A model generated the notes under the pieces. The model was given only the letters and a program-made list of their open reading frames with translations. It was not told the DNA's origin and searched no databases. A stretch of 64,000 nucleotides of DNA from Streptomyces odontomachi (GTDB lineage Bacteria > Actinomycetota > Actinomycetes > Streptomycetales > Streptomycetaceae): assembly GCF_024435355.1 (NCBI RefSeq), contig NZ_JAMJWG010000031.1:1-64000 (forward strand), given 5' to 3'. A program made the position numbers and the translations under genes. Every line of letters starts with the position of its first letter. Positions within the stretch are counted from its first letter, which is position 1. Positions 16,842 through 25,517 of this stretch are shown here, piece after piece.

Positions 16842-17380
16842 TGCCGCCTCCACAGGCTGGGGACAACCACTGCAATCAGCGCAACCGCTGCCATCAGCGA
16901 GCGCAACCACTGCACATCAGCCCGACCGGTGGTGCGGTGGAGTCGAACCGGACCCGAGCGGAGCCACAGCACCCCCGCAGGGCCGGCGGCCGTGCACAGC
17001 GCCCCGTTGCACCGCTGCGGTCCCCGCGTACTCCTACGCCGCCACCGGCAGTCCCCAGGAAGCACAGGCGCTCCGCGCGAACTGCCGCGAGGCGCCCCAA
17101 GCCCACCGGAGCCCGCCGGACCCGTCGAAGCACGTCGGAGCCGCCGTGAACCGCGGCGATCCACCGCCCAGAGACGCCGGATCCACCACCACACCGAACG
17201 AACTGGGCACCATGCTGCCATGAAGGAGGCGCACAGGAAGGTTCACGGAACTGCTTGCGTGCTCCTGCATGCGCCCCTGGCAAACGCCTCATGTCGCGTC
17301 ATGGCCCCTCGCCATGACGTCGGGTGACCTCCGGGTGACGTAACGGAGGTCGCCCGGGCGGACCGACGGCCCCGGCGGAG

Positions 17381-17443
17381 CTTCCCGGACCTGTCCCGGC
17401 CCTTCCCGCACCTGTCCCGGCCCTTCCCGGACCTGTCCTGGCT
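17381..17443. repeat. 21-bp tandem repeat, three units
   Basis: The unit CTTCCCGGACCTGTCCCGGCC occurs three times with one or two changes per copy. It lies in non-coding sequence. Confidence 0.8.
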
Positions 17444-17630
17444 CCCCTTCGGAGCCCTGCCGGAGCTTCTTGCCATGGAGTTCCGGTCGAGACTCGCCCG
17501 GGCACCGCAAAGAGGCGACACAGCCACGCGCCAAGGTGTAAGAGGAGCGTTTCGCGTAGGCGATTTTCGGCCAAATCGGCCGGGATGATATTGGCCTGCG
17601 CGCTCCACCCCGACGGGCGGACCCAACTCA

Positions 17631-17663
17631 CGGTCCGGGAGGCGGGACTCGCCTCCCGGACCG
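17631..17663. terminator. Strong hairpin, terminator-like
   Basis: Perfect 14-nt arms (CGGTCCGGGAGGCG and its complement) enclose a 5-nt loop. No T tract follows on either strand, as is common for Streptomyces terminators. No gene clearly ends into it, so it could instead belong to a small RNA or a leader. Confidence 0.5.
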
Positions 17664-18051
17664 GTCCGCCGCCCGCGGGGATGAAGGCGGCGGTGTCCCC
17701 CAGCTCGCTGGACCCAAGTACAGCGAGCCGACCCACGCGTGATCCATCGAAGCGCTTGCGGGATGGCCGGAGTAGAGCGCACAGCCGGGCGCACGGCCAC
17801 ACGAGCGGAGCACGCGCCGGCGTGGTCGGCCTCCACACGGGCAATAATCTCGCCATCCGGAACTATGCCTCTTAACGCTTGGGATGCACCGAACTACCCT
17901 GTGTATGCCTGTGTTTTCGCGGTGGCATATACCCGGGGGCTCGGACATCCGCTCTTGCGGCCTGGGAGAGGGGCGCGACCGGGGGGACACAAGCACGAAT
18001 GCCGTGCGGTGGTGCGACCGTCGCGGCAGCCTTCTGTGTCAGGGGTGGCGC

Positions 18052-19473
18052 ATGTCCAGGGATCAACGCGGGCCGAACGAGAAACTCGGCGCCGTCCTCG
18101 CCCTAGCGGGAATCAGTAACGCGGGACTCGCCCGGCGGGTCAACGACCTCGGGGCGCAACGCGGGTTGACGCTTCGCTACGACAAGACATCGGTGGCCCG
18201 TTGGGTCTCCAAGGGCATGGTGCCGCAAGGCGCCGCGCCCCACCTGATAGCCGCGGCCATCGGCCAGAAGCTCGGCCGTCCGGTGCCGTTGCACGAGATC
18301 GGCCTCGCCGACGCGGACCCCGCGCCCGAGGTCGGCCTCGCCTTCCCGCGCGACGTCGGCGCCGCCGTGAAGTCGGCGACCGAGCTGTACCGCCTGGACT
18401 TCGCCGGACGCCGTGCGGGCGGCGGCGGGATCTGGCAGTCACTCGCGGGTTCGTTCGCCGTGAGCGCCTACGCCACACCCGCCTCGCGCTGGCTGATCAC
18501 GCCTGCCGACGCCTCCGTGGAGCGCAGCGCGGGGCCTGGCGGTGCCGGTGGGCCGCTCAAGGTCGGCCACAGCGACGTACGGAAATTACGAGAGGCCGCC
18601 GAGGACGCGCGGCGCTGGGACTCCAAGTACGGGGGCGGCGACTGGCGGTCCTCCATGGTGCCCGAGTGCCTTCGGGTGGAGGCGGCGCCGCTGCTGCTCG
18701 CCTCGTACTCGGACGAGGTCGGCCGTGCGCTGTTCGGCGCCAGTGCCGAGCTGACCCGGCTGGCCGGCTGGATGGCCTTCGACACCGGCCAGCAGGAGGC
18801 CGCCCAGCGGTACTACATCCAGGCGTTGCGCCTGGCGCGGGCCGCGGCCGACGTGCCCCTCGGGGGCTACGTGCTGGCGTCGATGTCGCTCCAGGCCACC
18901 TACCGCGGCTTCGGCGACGAAGGCGTGGACCTCGCCCAGGCAGCGCTGGAGCGCAACCGCGGCCTGGCCACCGCGCGCACCATGAGCTTCTTCCGGCTCG
19001 TCGAGGCCCGGGCGCATGCGCGCGCGGGCGATGCGCAGGCGGCCGGGGCCGCGCTGAAGGCCGCGGAGGGGTGGTTGGAACGCTCCCGCGAGGGGGACAA
19101 CGATCCGTCCTGGCTGGGTTTCTACACCTACGACCGGTTCGCCGCCGATGCCGCCGAGTGCTACCGCGACCTGAAGGCGCCGCGCCAGGTGCGGCGCTTC
19201 ACCGAGCATGCGCTCTCCCGGCCTACCGAGGAGTTCACCCGCTCGCACGGTCTGCGCCTGGTCGTCTCCGCCGTCGCCGAGCTGGAGTCGGGGAACCTGG
19301 ACGCGGCCTGTGAGCAGGGCGTACGGGCCGTGGAGGTGGCGGGACGCATCTCCTCGGCGCGCACCACGGAGTACGTCAAGGACCTGCTGCACCGGCTGGA
19401 GCCCTACGGGGATGAGCCCCGGGTGGTGGAGCTGCGCGAGCGGGCCAGGCCGTTGCTCATGGCTCCGGCGTAA
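18052..19473 (+). CDS. HTH plus TPR-like sporulation-associated regulator
   Basis: A 473-residue protein with an N-terminal Cro/CI-like HTH (ISNAGLARRVNDLGAQRGL...VARWVSKGMVP, residues 15-60) and a long helical repeat region rich in Ala (about 210-460: AQRYYIQALRLARAAAD, AQAALERNRGLA), typical of the large Streptomyces family of HTH/TPR proteins often labelled sporulation-associated. The start at 18052 is preceded by AGGGG and gives the expected MSRDQRGPNEKLG N terminus; the open frame upstream is leader. A TTA codon at 18586-18588 suggests dependence on bldA and hence late expression. Ligands and targets are unknown; peptides are a possibility by analogy with other TPR regulators. Confidence 0.83.
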   Translation: MSRDQRGPNEKLGAVLALAGISNAGLARRVNDLGAQRGLTLRYDKTSVARWVSKGMVPQGAAPHLIAAAIGQKLGRPVPLHEIGLADADPAPEVGLAFPRDVGAAVKSATELYRLDFAGRRAGGGGIWQSLAGSFAVSAYATPASRWLITPADASVERSAGPGGAGGPLKVGHSDVRKLREAAEDARRWDSKYGGGDWRSSMVPECLRVEAAPLLLASYSDEVGRALFGASAELTRLAGWMAFDTGQQEAAQRYYIQALRLARAAADVPLGGYVLASMSLQATYRGFGDEGVDLAQAALERNRGLATARTMSFFRLVEARAHARAGDAQAAGAALKAAEGWLERSREGDNDPSWLGFYTYDRFAADAAECYRDLKAPRQVRRFTEHALSRPTEEFTRSHGLRLVVSAVAELESGNLDAACEQGVRAVEVAGRISSARTTEYVKDLLHRLEPYGDEPRVVELRERARPLLMAPA

Positions 19474-19488
19474 GGGGATCGGCGCCGC

Positions 19489-19572
19489 GCGGTGCCGTTC
19501 CGGTGAGGCCGGTGCGCCGTTCCGGTGGGGCCGCGGTGCCGCTCCGGTGGGGCCGGTGCGCGCTTCGGCGGG
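19489..19572. repeat. Degenerate 20-23-bp repeat, four units
   Basis: Variants of GGTGCCGTTCCGGTGGGGCC occur four times in a row in the gap before lhgO. It is non-coding as far as I can tell. Confidence 0.6.
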
Positions 19573-19782
19573 GCGGGCCCGCTCGTGCTCCTGAGGGTGG
19601 GCCGGTCCGTCGCGCCCGTGCGCCGGGCTGGCTCCGCCGGTGGTGGGCGCCCGATGCGCGCTGCCCGGGTGTGCGGGCCGTGGAAGGGCCCGTGGTGCGA
19701 CTCGGCTCGGCGGGCAAGCGGCTTTCCGGGTTTGAGCGCGCCGTAGGTGTGCAATGCACTATCGGACGTGGGAGGTGGACGT

Positions 19783-20985
19783 GTGGCGCGGGTCGACTGC
19801 GATGTGCTGGTGATCGGCGGCGGAATCGTCGGCCTGTCGACGGCGTACGCCGTCGCGCGCGCGGCCCCCGGAACCCGGGTGACCGTCCTGGAGAAGGAGC
19901 CGGGCCCGGCCCGCCACCAGACCGGGCGGAACAGCGGTGTCATCCACAGCGGCATCTACTACCGCCCCGGCTCGCTCAAGGCGCGCTACGCGGTGCGCGG
20001 CGCCGCCGAGATACAGAAGTTCTGCGCCGAGTACGACATACCGCACGCGCAGACCGGCAAGCTGATCGTCGCCACCGAACGCGCCGAGCTGCCTCGTCTG
20101 CACGCCCTCGTGCAACGCGGCCGGGAGAACGGCATCCCGGTGCGCGAACTGGGCCCCGCCCAGATCGCCGACTACGAACCGCACGTGCGCGGGCTCGCCG
20201 CGATCCACGTCGCCACCACCGGCATCTGCGACTACCGGCAGGTCGCCCGGCACCTGGCGGAGATGTCCGGAGCCCGGATCCACTACGGGGCGCAGGTGAC
20301 GTGCATCGACCGCCGTCCCGACCGCGGCGTGGCCGTGCGCACCGCCGACGGCCTGGTGGTGCGCGGCAAGGTGATGGTCAACTGCGCCGGACTGCACTGC
20401 GACGAGGTGGCGCGGCTGGCGGGCGACGACCCCGGGATGCGGATCGTGCCCTTCCGAGGTGAGTACTTCGAGCTGGCACGCCCCGACCTGGTACGGGGCC
20501 TGGTCTACCCGGTGCCCGACCCGGCGTTCCCCTTCCTCGGGGTACACCTCACCCGCGGCATCGACGGCGGCGTCCACGTCGGTCCCAACGCGGTACCGGC
20601 GCTCGCCCGCGAAGGCTACCGGTGGGGCACGGTGCGCCCGCGTGAACTCGCGGCGACGCTCGCCTGGCCCGGCTCCTGGCGCATCGCCCGACGGCACTGG
20701 CGATACGGCGCCGGGGAGTTGCGGCGCTCGGTGTCCGCGCGGTCCTTCGCCGGGGCGGTGCAGCGGTTGCTGCCCGAGGTGACCGCGGCCGACCTGGTGC
20801 CGGCGCCGGCGGGGGTACGGGCGCAGGCGGTACTGCGGGACGGGACGCTGGTGGACGACTTCCTGATCCGGGAGGCCGCACGGACCGTCCACGTGCTCAA
20901 CGCACCGTCGCCGGCGGCTACGGCGTCCCTACCGATCGGGCGCGCGGTCGCCCGGCGCGCCCTGGTTGCGCTGGCCGAGGGGTGA
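19783..20985 (+). CDS. lhgO: L-2-hydroxyglutarate oxidase family FAD protein
   Basis: A 400-residue FAD-dependent oxidoreductase of the DAO superfamily that oxidises L-2-hydroxyglutarate to 2-oxoglutarate, disposing of a toxic by-product of central metabolism. The Rossmann motif DVLVIGGGIVGLSTAYAVA is at the N terminus, followed by the family block QTGRNSGVIHSGIYYRPGS at about 45-65. The segment FPFLGVHLTRGIDGGVHVGP lies near residue 255, and APSPAATASLPIGR at the C terminus contacts FAD. A GTG at 19783, 7 nt after GGAGG, was chosen over an upstream ATG without a ribosome site. Length and motifs match the family well. It appears to be monocistronic. Confidence 0.9.
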   Translation: MARVDCDVLVIGGGIVGLSTAYAVARAAPGTRVTVLEKEPGPARHQTGRNSGVIHSGIYYRPGSLKARYAVRGAAEIQKFCAEYDIPHAQTGKLIVATERAELPRLHALVQRGRENGIPVRELGPAQIADYEPHVRGLAAIHVATTGICDYRQVARHLAEMSGARIHYGAQVTCIDRRPDRGVAVRTADGLVVRGKVMVNCAGLHCDEVARLAGDDPGMRIVPFRGEYFELARPDLVRGLVYPVPDPAFPFLGVHLTRGIDGGVHVGPNAVPALAREGYRWGTVRPRELAATLAWPGSWRIARRHWRYGAGELRRSVSARSFAGAVQRLLPEVTAADLVPAPAGVRAQAVLRDGTLVDDFLIREAARTVHVLNAPSPAATASLPIGRAVARRALVALAEG

Positions 20986-21040
20986 GCCGGGTCTCGGGTT
21001 CCGGCGGTCCACGGTGGCCCCGGTGCCCGGGGGCGCGGGC

Positions 21041-21350
21041 GGCCTTGGGGCTGCGGCTCCGCCGCGGAGGGGGGTGGGGCTGGGGGGGGCTGGGGGGCTG
21101 GGGGACGATGCGACCCTGCGGGTCGGTACCGGCCGGGTGGAGTTGTTCTGTCGTGTCCGGACGAGCGGCCGGTGGGGGCTGGTCGCGCAGTTCCCCGCGC
21201 CCCCTTTTGGCGCCTTCGGCGCCCCTCGTCGGGCGGGGTGAGCCGGTCGCGCCCACGCGGCGGAGCCGCAGAATGTCACAGCCCCGCGCCCCTTATCAGC
21301 GCCTTCGGCGCCCCTCCTCGGGCGGGGGTGAGCGGGTCGCGCCCATGCCA
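21041..21350. repeat. Intergenic repeat element, copy A
   Basis: A dense patch of dyads (GGCGCCTTCGGCGCC, GCGGAGCCGC) after lhgO. Its 93-bp core (21096-21188) is present almost unchanged, inverted, at 24290-24383. A second module (about 21248-21326) also recurs there. Words such as GGTCGCGCAGTTCCCCGCG are, from memory, common in Streptomyces intergenic repeats. Confidence 0.85.
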
Positions 21351-21375
21351 TAGGCCTCCGTACCATTGACGCACT

Positions 21376-22281
21376 GTGTTCCAGTCCAACGAATCCCCGA
21401 CAGCTCCCGACGCCGACAACCCGGACCCCGGCCAGGGTGCCGACCAGGGTGCCGATCGGCGCGCCGGTCCGGGCGGCGGCGATCGCAGCCGGCACCTGGT
21501 TGCGCGCGAGCGTACGCGCATGTTCCCCGAGGGTGCCGGGCCCGCGCCCGACCCCGCCGGCGCTCGCTTCGAGCGGCGGATTCGGAGCTTTCAGCCCCGA
21601 CGAAGCAGGATCACCGCAGGTCAGGAGGCGGCTCTCCGGCGACTGTGGCCGGCCTGGGGGTTCGACGTGGACGGTCAGCGGGTGCTCGATCTCGACGCGC
21701 TCTTCGACGGGCGCCCGGTCGTGCTGGAGATCGGCTTCGGCATGGGCGAGGCCACCGCGGAGATGGCTGCCGAGGATCCGGACACCGGCGTCCTCGCCGT
21801 CGACGTGCACACGCCCGGCCAGGGCAATCTGCTCGCGCTCGCGGAGCGGGGCGGGCTGACCAACGTCCGGGTGGCCAACGGCGACGCGATCATTCTGCTC
21901 CGCGAGATGCTGCCGCCCGCCGCACTGGCCGGGCTGCGCGTCTACTTCCCCGATCCCTGGCCGAAGAAGCGCCACCACAAGCGGCGTCTGATCCAGCCGG
22001 ATTTCGTCACCCTCGCGGCGAGCCGCCTCACGCCCGGCGCACTGCTGCACTGCGCGACGGACTGGGAACCCTACGCCGAACAGATGCTCGACGTGCTCAC
22101 CGCGCACCCCGGCTTCGAGAACACCCAGGTGGACGGCGGCTTCGCCCCGCGCCCCGGCTTCCGGCCCCGCACCCGCTTCGAGGCGCAGGGCATCGACAAG
22201 GGCCATGTCGTGCGTGACCTGCTGTTCCGCCGGACCACCAGTGAGGTCGACGAGGGAGAGCGGCCATCGGCCGTGACCTGA
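21376..22281 (+). CDS. trmB: tRNA (guanine-N7-)-methyltransferase
   Basis: A 301-residue TrmB that methylates G46 of tRNAs with S-adenosylmethionine. About 75 N-terminal residues are a polar Gly/Asp/Pro extension beyond the usual 210-240-residue enzyme. The SAM site VLEIGFGMGEATAEMA lies near residues 115-130. The tRNA-binding/catalytic block VYFPDPWPKKRHHKRRL follows at about 193-210, and FEAQGIDKGHVVRDL near the end resembles the C-terminal TrmB signature. It starts at a GTG 25 bp after the copy-A repeat, so its promoter overlaps or closely follows that element. prsW is 55 bp downstream and may be co-transcribed. Confidence 0.95.
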   Translation: MFQSNESPTAPDADNPDPGQGADQGADRRAGPGGGDRSRHLVARERTRMFPEGAGPAPDPAGARFERRIRSFQPRRSRITAGQEAALRRLWPAWGFDVDGQRVLDLDALFDGRPVVLEIGFGMGEATAEMAAEDPDTGVLAVDVHTPGQGNLLALAERGGLTNVRVANGDAIILLREMLPPAALAGLRVYFPDPWPKKRHHKRRLIQPDFVTLAASRLTPGALLHCATDWEPYAEQMLDVLTAHPGFENTQVDGGFAPRPGFRPRTRFEAQGIDKGHVVRDLLFRRTTSEVDEGERPSAVT

Positions 22282-22336
22282 GCCGTGACCTGAGGCGCCA
22301 TCGCCGCCGGCGCCATGGCTGGTTAGGGTCGACAGC

Positions 22337-24010
22337 GTGACCACGAGTCCTCCGCCCCCGCCGTCCCGGCCCGGGCACCCGTCCCCCTCCGGGATCCCTC
22401 ACCAGCCAGGGACCCCTGCTGCCGCCGCACCACACGATCCGGACGCACCCGCTGGTCCCACGCCCGCCCCGCTCCCGCACACCGCGCATGCGCCGGACCC
22501 GTACGCCCCCGCGGGCAACCCCAGCGCCCCCCTGGCCGCCGCGCCCGCGCCGGCGCCCCGGCATCCGCACTGGTGGCAGCGGCCTGCCGTGCGGGCCGGC
22601 GCGATCAGCACCCTGCTGGCCCTGTCCGGTCTGGTGATACTCGCCCTCGTGCGGGAACAGACCGGGACCCATGGCTTTCTCGTCGGTCTCGGGCTCGCCG
22701 TACTGCCCGTGCCGCTGCTCATCACCGCCTTCCGCTGGCTGGACCGGGTGGCCCCGGCGCCGTGGCGCAACATGATCTTCACCTTCGCCTGGGGGGCATG
22801 CGCTGCCGCGCTCATCGCGATCGTCGCGAACAGCTTCGCGGTGCACTGGATAGCCAACGAGACCGCCGACCCGGCCGGCGCTGACACGCTCGCGGCCACG
22901 GTGATAGCGCCCATCGTGGAGGAGTCATCGAAGGCGGCCGCGGTACTGCTGATCTTCCTCTTCCGCCGCCGTGACCTGACCGGACTCGTGGACGGCGTGG
23001 TGATCGCCGGAGTCTCCGCGACCGGCTTCGCCTTCACCGAGAACATCCTCTACCTCGGCACCGCCTTCGGCGACGACCAGATCAGCGGCGGCACCGGCTT
23101 CGCCTCGCTGACCGTGGCCACCTTCTTCGTCCGGGTGGTCATGTCGCCGTTCGCGCATCCGCTGTTCACCGTGCTCAGCGGCATCGGCTTCGGGCTGGCC
23201 GCGGCGAGCCACGAGCAGCAGCGGGTGCGCCGTGTGCTGCTGCCGCTCGGCGGGCTGCTGCTGGCGATGGGCATGCACTCGGCCTGGAACGCCTCGTCGT
23301 CGCTCGGTGGCTACGGCTTCCTGCTGGTCTACCTGGCGTTCATGGTGCCCGCGTTCGCGCTGCTCACCTGGCTGGTGATCTGGACCCGGCAACGCGAGCT
23401 GCACACCGTGCGCGATGAACTGCCGCCCTATGTGGTGGCCGGCTGGATGCCCCCGCACGAGGCGCATGTGCTGGGCTCCCTGCGGGCCCGGCGGCTGGCG
23501 CGCGAGTACGCCGCACACGCGCTGGGCGGCAAGGCGGCCCGGCGTGCGGTGGCCGAGTACATGGCGTTCGCCACGTCGCTGGCGTTTCTGCGCCATCGGG
23601 GGCGGCGCGGTCGGGCCGGCACGGGCTTCGCCGCGCAGGAGGAGCGACTGCTGCGTGAGCTCTGGCGGCGCCGGGATGTGGCTCGCCCTGCGCTGACCCA
23701 GGCGACACGGGCGTTGCCGCCGGCGCTGTGGGCGTGGGCGGCGCCCACGGCGGGCTCGGCGCCCACGGCGGGGGCGGCACCGTTCGGTTATGGGCCGCCG
23801 CCCGGCTGGGGGGTTCCGGGGTATCCGGTGCGCCCGGGGTATCCGGGGTATTCGGTGCCTCCGGGCTATCCGGGGTATTCGGTGCCTCCGGGCTATCCGG
23901 GAGCGGTCCCGGGCGCCGGGGCGTCTGGGTGGGTCGGCGGCGGGCACCCCGCCGGGGGCCACCCGTATCCCGGTCCGCCGTCATGTCCGAACGGGGCGCC
24001 GCCCCGGTAG
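22337..24010 (+). CDS. PrsW-family intramembrane metalloprotease
   Basis: A 557-residue polytopic membrane protein of the PrsW (CAAX-like) family. The N-terminal 80 residues are Pro-rich and cytosolic. About eight membrane segments follow, with the active-site motifs IVEESSKAAAVL (Glu195, Glu196), ENILY (Glu235), FAHPLFTVLSG (His274) and MHSAWN (His314). In Bacillus PrsW cleaves the anti-sigma factor RsiW; the target here is unknown, and the membrane sigma protein at 7.7-10.2 kb is a speculative candidate. The C-terminal tail has tandem GYPGYSVPP units encoded by near-identical 27-bp DNA repeats at about 23815-23905, a Gly/Tyr/Pro-rich stretch seen in some actinobacterial membrane proteins. 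It lies downstream of trmB on the same strand. Confidence 0.9.
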   Translation: MTTSPPPPPSRPGHPSPSGIPHQPGTPAAAAPHDPDAPAGPTPAPLPHTAHAPDPYAPAGNPSAPLAAAPAPAPRHPHWWQRPAVRAGAISTLLALSGLVILALVREQTGTHGFLVGLGLAVLPVPLLITAFRWLDRVAPAPWRNMIFTFAWGACAAALIAIVANSFAVHWIANETADPAGADTLAATVIAPIVEESSKAAAVLLIFLFRRRDLTGLVDGVVIAGVSATGFAFTENILYLGTAFGDDQISGGTGFASLTVATFFVRVVMSPFAHPLFTVLSGIGFGLAAASHEQQRVRRVLLPLGGLLLAMGMHSAWNASSSLGGYGFLLVYLAFMVPAFALLTWLVIWTRQRELHTVRDELPPYVVAGWMPPHEAHVLGSLRARRLAREYAAHALGGKAARRAVAEYMAFATSLAFLRHRGRRGRAGTGFAAQEERLLRELWRRRDVARPALTQATRALPPALWAWAAPTAGSAPTAGAAPFGYGPPPGWGVPGYPVRPGYPGYSVPPGYPGYSVPPGYPGAVPGAGASGWVGGGHPAGGHPYPGPPSCPNGAPPR

Positions 24011-24110
24011 GGGGCCGCCCCGGTAGCAGGCCGCGCGATCGACCAGCCGCCGGTTCGGTGGTCCGGATACGACAGGACCAGCCCCCTGGGTCGGTGACGA
24101 CCTGACGGTC

Positions 24111-24420
24111 TCGTCGGGGTTGGTCGCGCAGTTCCCCGCGCCCCTTTCAGGCGCCTTCGGCGCCACAAAGGGGGGCTACCACTGCGGCTCCGCCGGGTGG
24201 GCGCGACCAGCCCACCCCGCCCGACGAGGGGCGCCGAAGGCGCCAAAAAGGGGCGCGGGGCTGTGACTTTCTGCGGCTCCGCCGCGTGGGCGCGACCAGC
24301 CCCCCACCGGCCGCTCGTCCGGACACGACAGAACAACCCCACCCGGCCGGTACCGACCCGCAGGGTCGCATCGTCCCCCAGCCCCAAGGCCGCCCGCCGC
24401 GCCCCCGGGCGCCCCGCACC
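24111..24420. repeat. Intergenic repeat element, copy B (inverted)
   Basis: Inverted counterpart of the element at 21041-21350. The 24290-24383 core differs from copy A by about one substitution and a one-base change in a C run. Internal dyads (GGCGCCGAAGGCGCC types) occur at about 24144-24175 and 24225-24255. Together the copies enclose trmB and the PrsW gene. Confidence 0.85.
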
Positions 24421-24453
24421 CCCACGGGCGTACCGCGCCCTACGCGCGCACCG

Positions 24454-25398
24454 TCAAGCCGAAGCCGCCGTGAGCCGTCCCATCTCCTCTGCCGTGAGGG
24501 CCAGGTCCGCCGCCGCCATCAGGGGCGGCAGTTGGGCGGTGGTGCGGGCGCTGGCTATGGGGGCGGCGACGGTGGGGCGGGCGGAGAGCCAGGCCAGCGC
24601 GACGGTGGCCGGCTCGGTGTTGCGTTCCTTCGCCACGGCGTCCAACGCCGCGAGCACCTTGCGGCCCCGCTCGGTCTCCAGGTGCCGGCCGGCGCCCGTG
24701 GCGCGGGCGCTGCCGACCTCGGCACCGGGGCGGTACTTGCCGGTGAGGAAGCCGGAGGCGAGCGCGTAGTAGGGCAGCGTGGCCAGACCGGCGCGGGCCG
24801 CGACGTCCTGGAGGGCGCCCTCGTAGGTGTCCCGAGAGACGAGGTTGTAGTGCGGCTGGAGCGCCGTGTACGGGGTGAGGTTCTCGCGCGTGGCGAAGTC
24901 GAGTGCTTCCTGGAGGCGTTCGGCGCTGATGTTGGACGCGGCGACGGCCCGTGCCTTGCCCGACTTCACCAGGTCGTCCAGGGCGGTGACGATCTCCTCG
25001 ACGGGGACGGTGGGGTCGTCGCGGTGGGTGTAGTACAGGTCGATGTAGTCGGTGCCGAGGCGGCGCAGTGACTCCTCGGCGGCGGACTTGATGTTCGCCG
25101 CGGACAGGCCCTTGTAGTCGGGGTGCTGGCCGCCCTTGGTGGCGACGACGATGTCGGAGCGGTTGCCGCGTGCGGTCAGCCACCTGCCGAGGATCGTCTC
25201 GGACTCGCCGCCTTGGTTGCCCGGCGCCCAGGCCGAGTAGACATCGGCGGTGTCTATGAAGTTGCCTCCGCCGGCCGCGTAGGCGTCGAGCACGGCGAAG
25301 GACTGTTCTTCGTCGGCCGTCCAGCCGAAGACATTGCCTCCGAGGGAGAGCGGAAAGACCTGGAGTCCGGATGAGCCGAGTGGGCGAAGTGACGTCAT
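24454..25398 (-). CDS. Aldo/keto reductase
   Basis: A 314-residue TIM-barrel NADPH-dependent oxidoreductase. The catalytic tetrad is visible: Asp and Tyr in FIDTADVYSAWAPG, Lys in IVVATKGG, and His in LYYTHRDD. The coenzyme-binding end SARTTAQLPPLMAAADLAL is near the C terminus. It resembles the YajO/YghZ-like group of general aldehyde/ketone reductases. The start MTSLRPLGSSG was preferred to one four codons upstream because it matches the usual family N terminus. It lies downstream of the M23 gene on the same strand with a gap of about 120 bp. The substrate cannot be predicted. Confidence 0.92.
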   Translation of the reverse strand: MTSLRPLGSSGLQVFPLSLGGNVFGWTADEEQSFAVLDAYAAGGGNFIDTADVYSAWAPGNQGGESETILGRWLTARGNRSDIVVATKGGQHPDYKGLSAANIKSAAEESLRRLGTDYIDLYYTHRDDPTVPVEEIVTALDDLVKSGKARAVAASNISAERLQEALDFATRENLTPYTALQPHYNLVSRDTYEGALQDVAARAGLATLPYYALASGFLTGKYRPGAEVGSARATGAGRHLETERGRKVLAALDAVAKERNTEPATVALAWLSARPTVAAPIASARTTAQLPPLMAAADLALTAEEMGRLTAASA

Positions 25399-25517
25399 GG
25401 CAGGTGGCAACCCCGGTGCGTCGGCGGGTATTCCGCTTCTCCGGACCGGGGATGCCGTCCCTCGGCGCCCGCACGTGGTGTAAGGCGCCTACTTCAGGGC
25501 TCCGTCAGGGCCCTGTC

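Larger units (their letters stand above)
16842..18051. other. 1.2-kb intergenic region with repeats and a strong hairpin
   Basis: This lies between the divergent asparagine-synthase-like and HTH/TPR genes. Frames that cross it have no codon bias or homology I recognise. It carries three 21-bp tandem units (17381-17443), a 14-bp perfect hairpin (17631-17663) and an AT-rich stretch at 17840-17880 that could hold the promoter of the rightward gene. Confidence 0.55.

Noticed and set aside
16842..18051. Lasso-peptide precursor for the adjacent cyclase-like gene
   Set aside because: I looked for a short frame with the YxxPxLxxxG leader pattern and a Gly-start core on the minus strand and found no convincing one; random frames here are Arg/Pro-rich.
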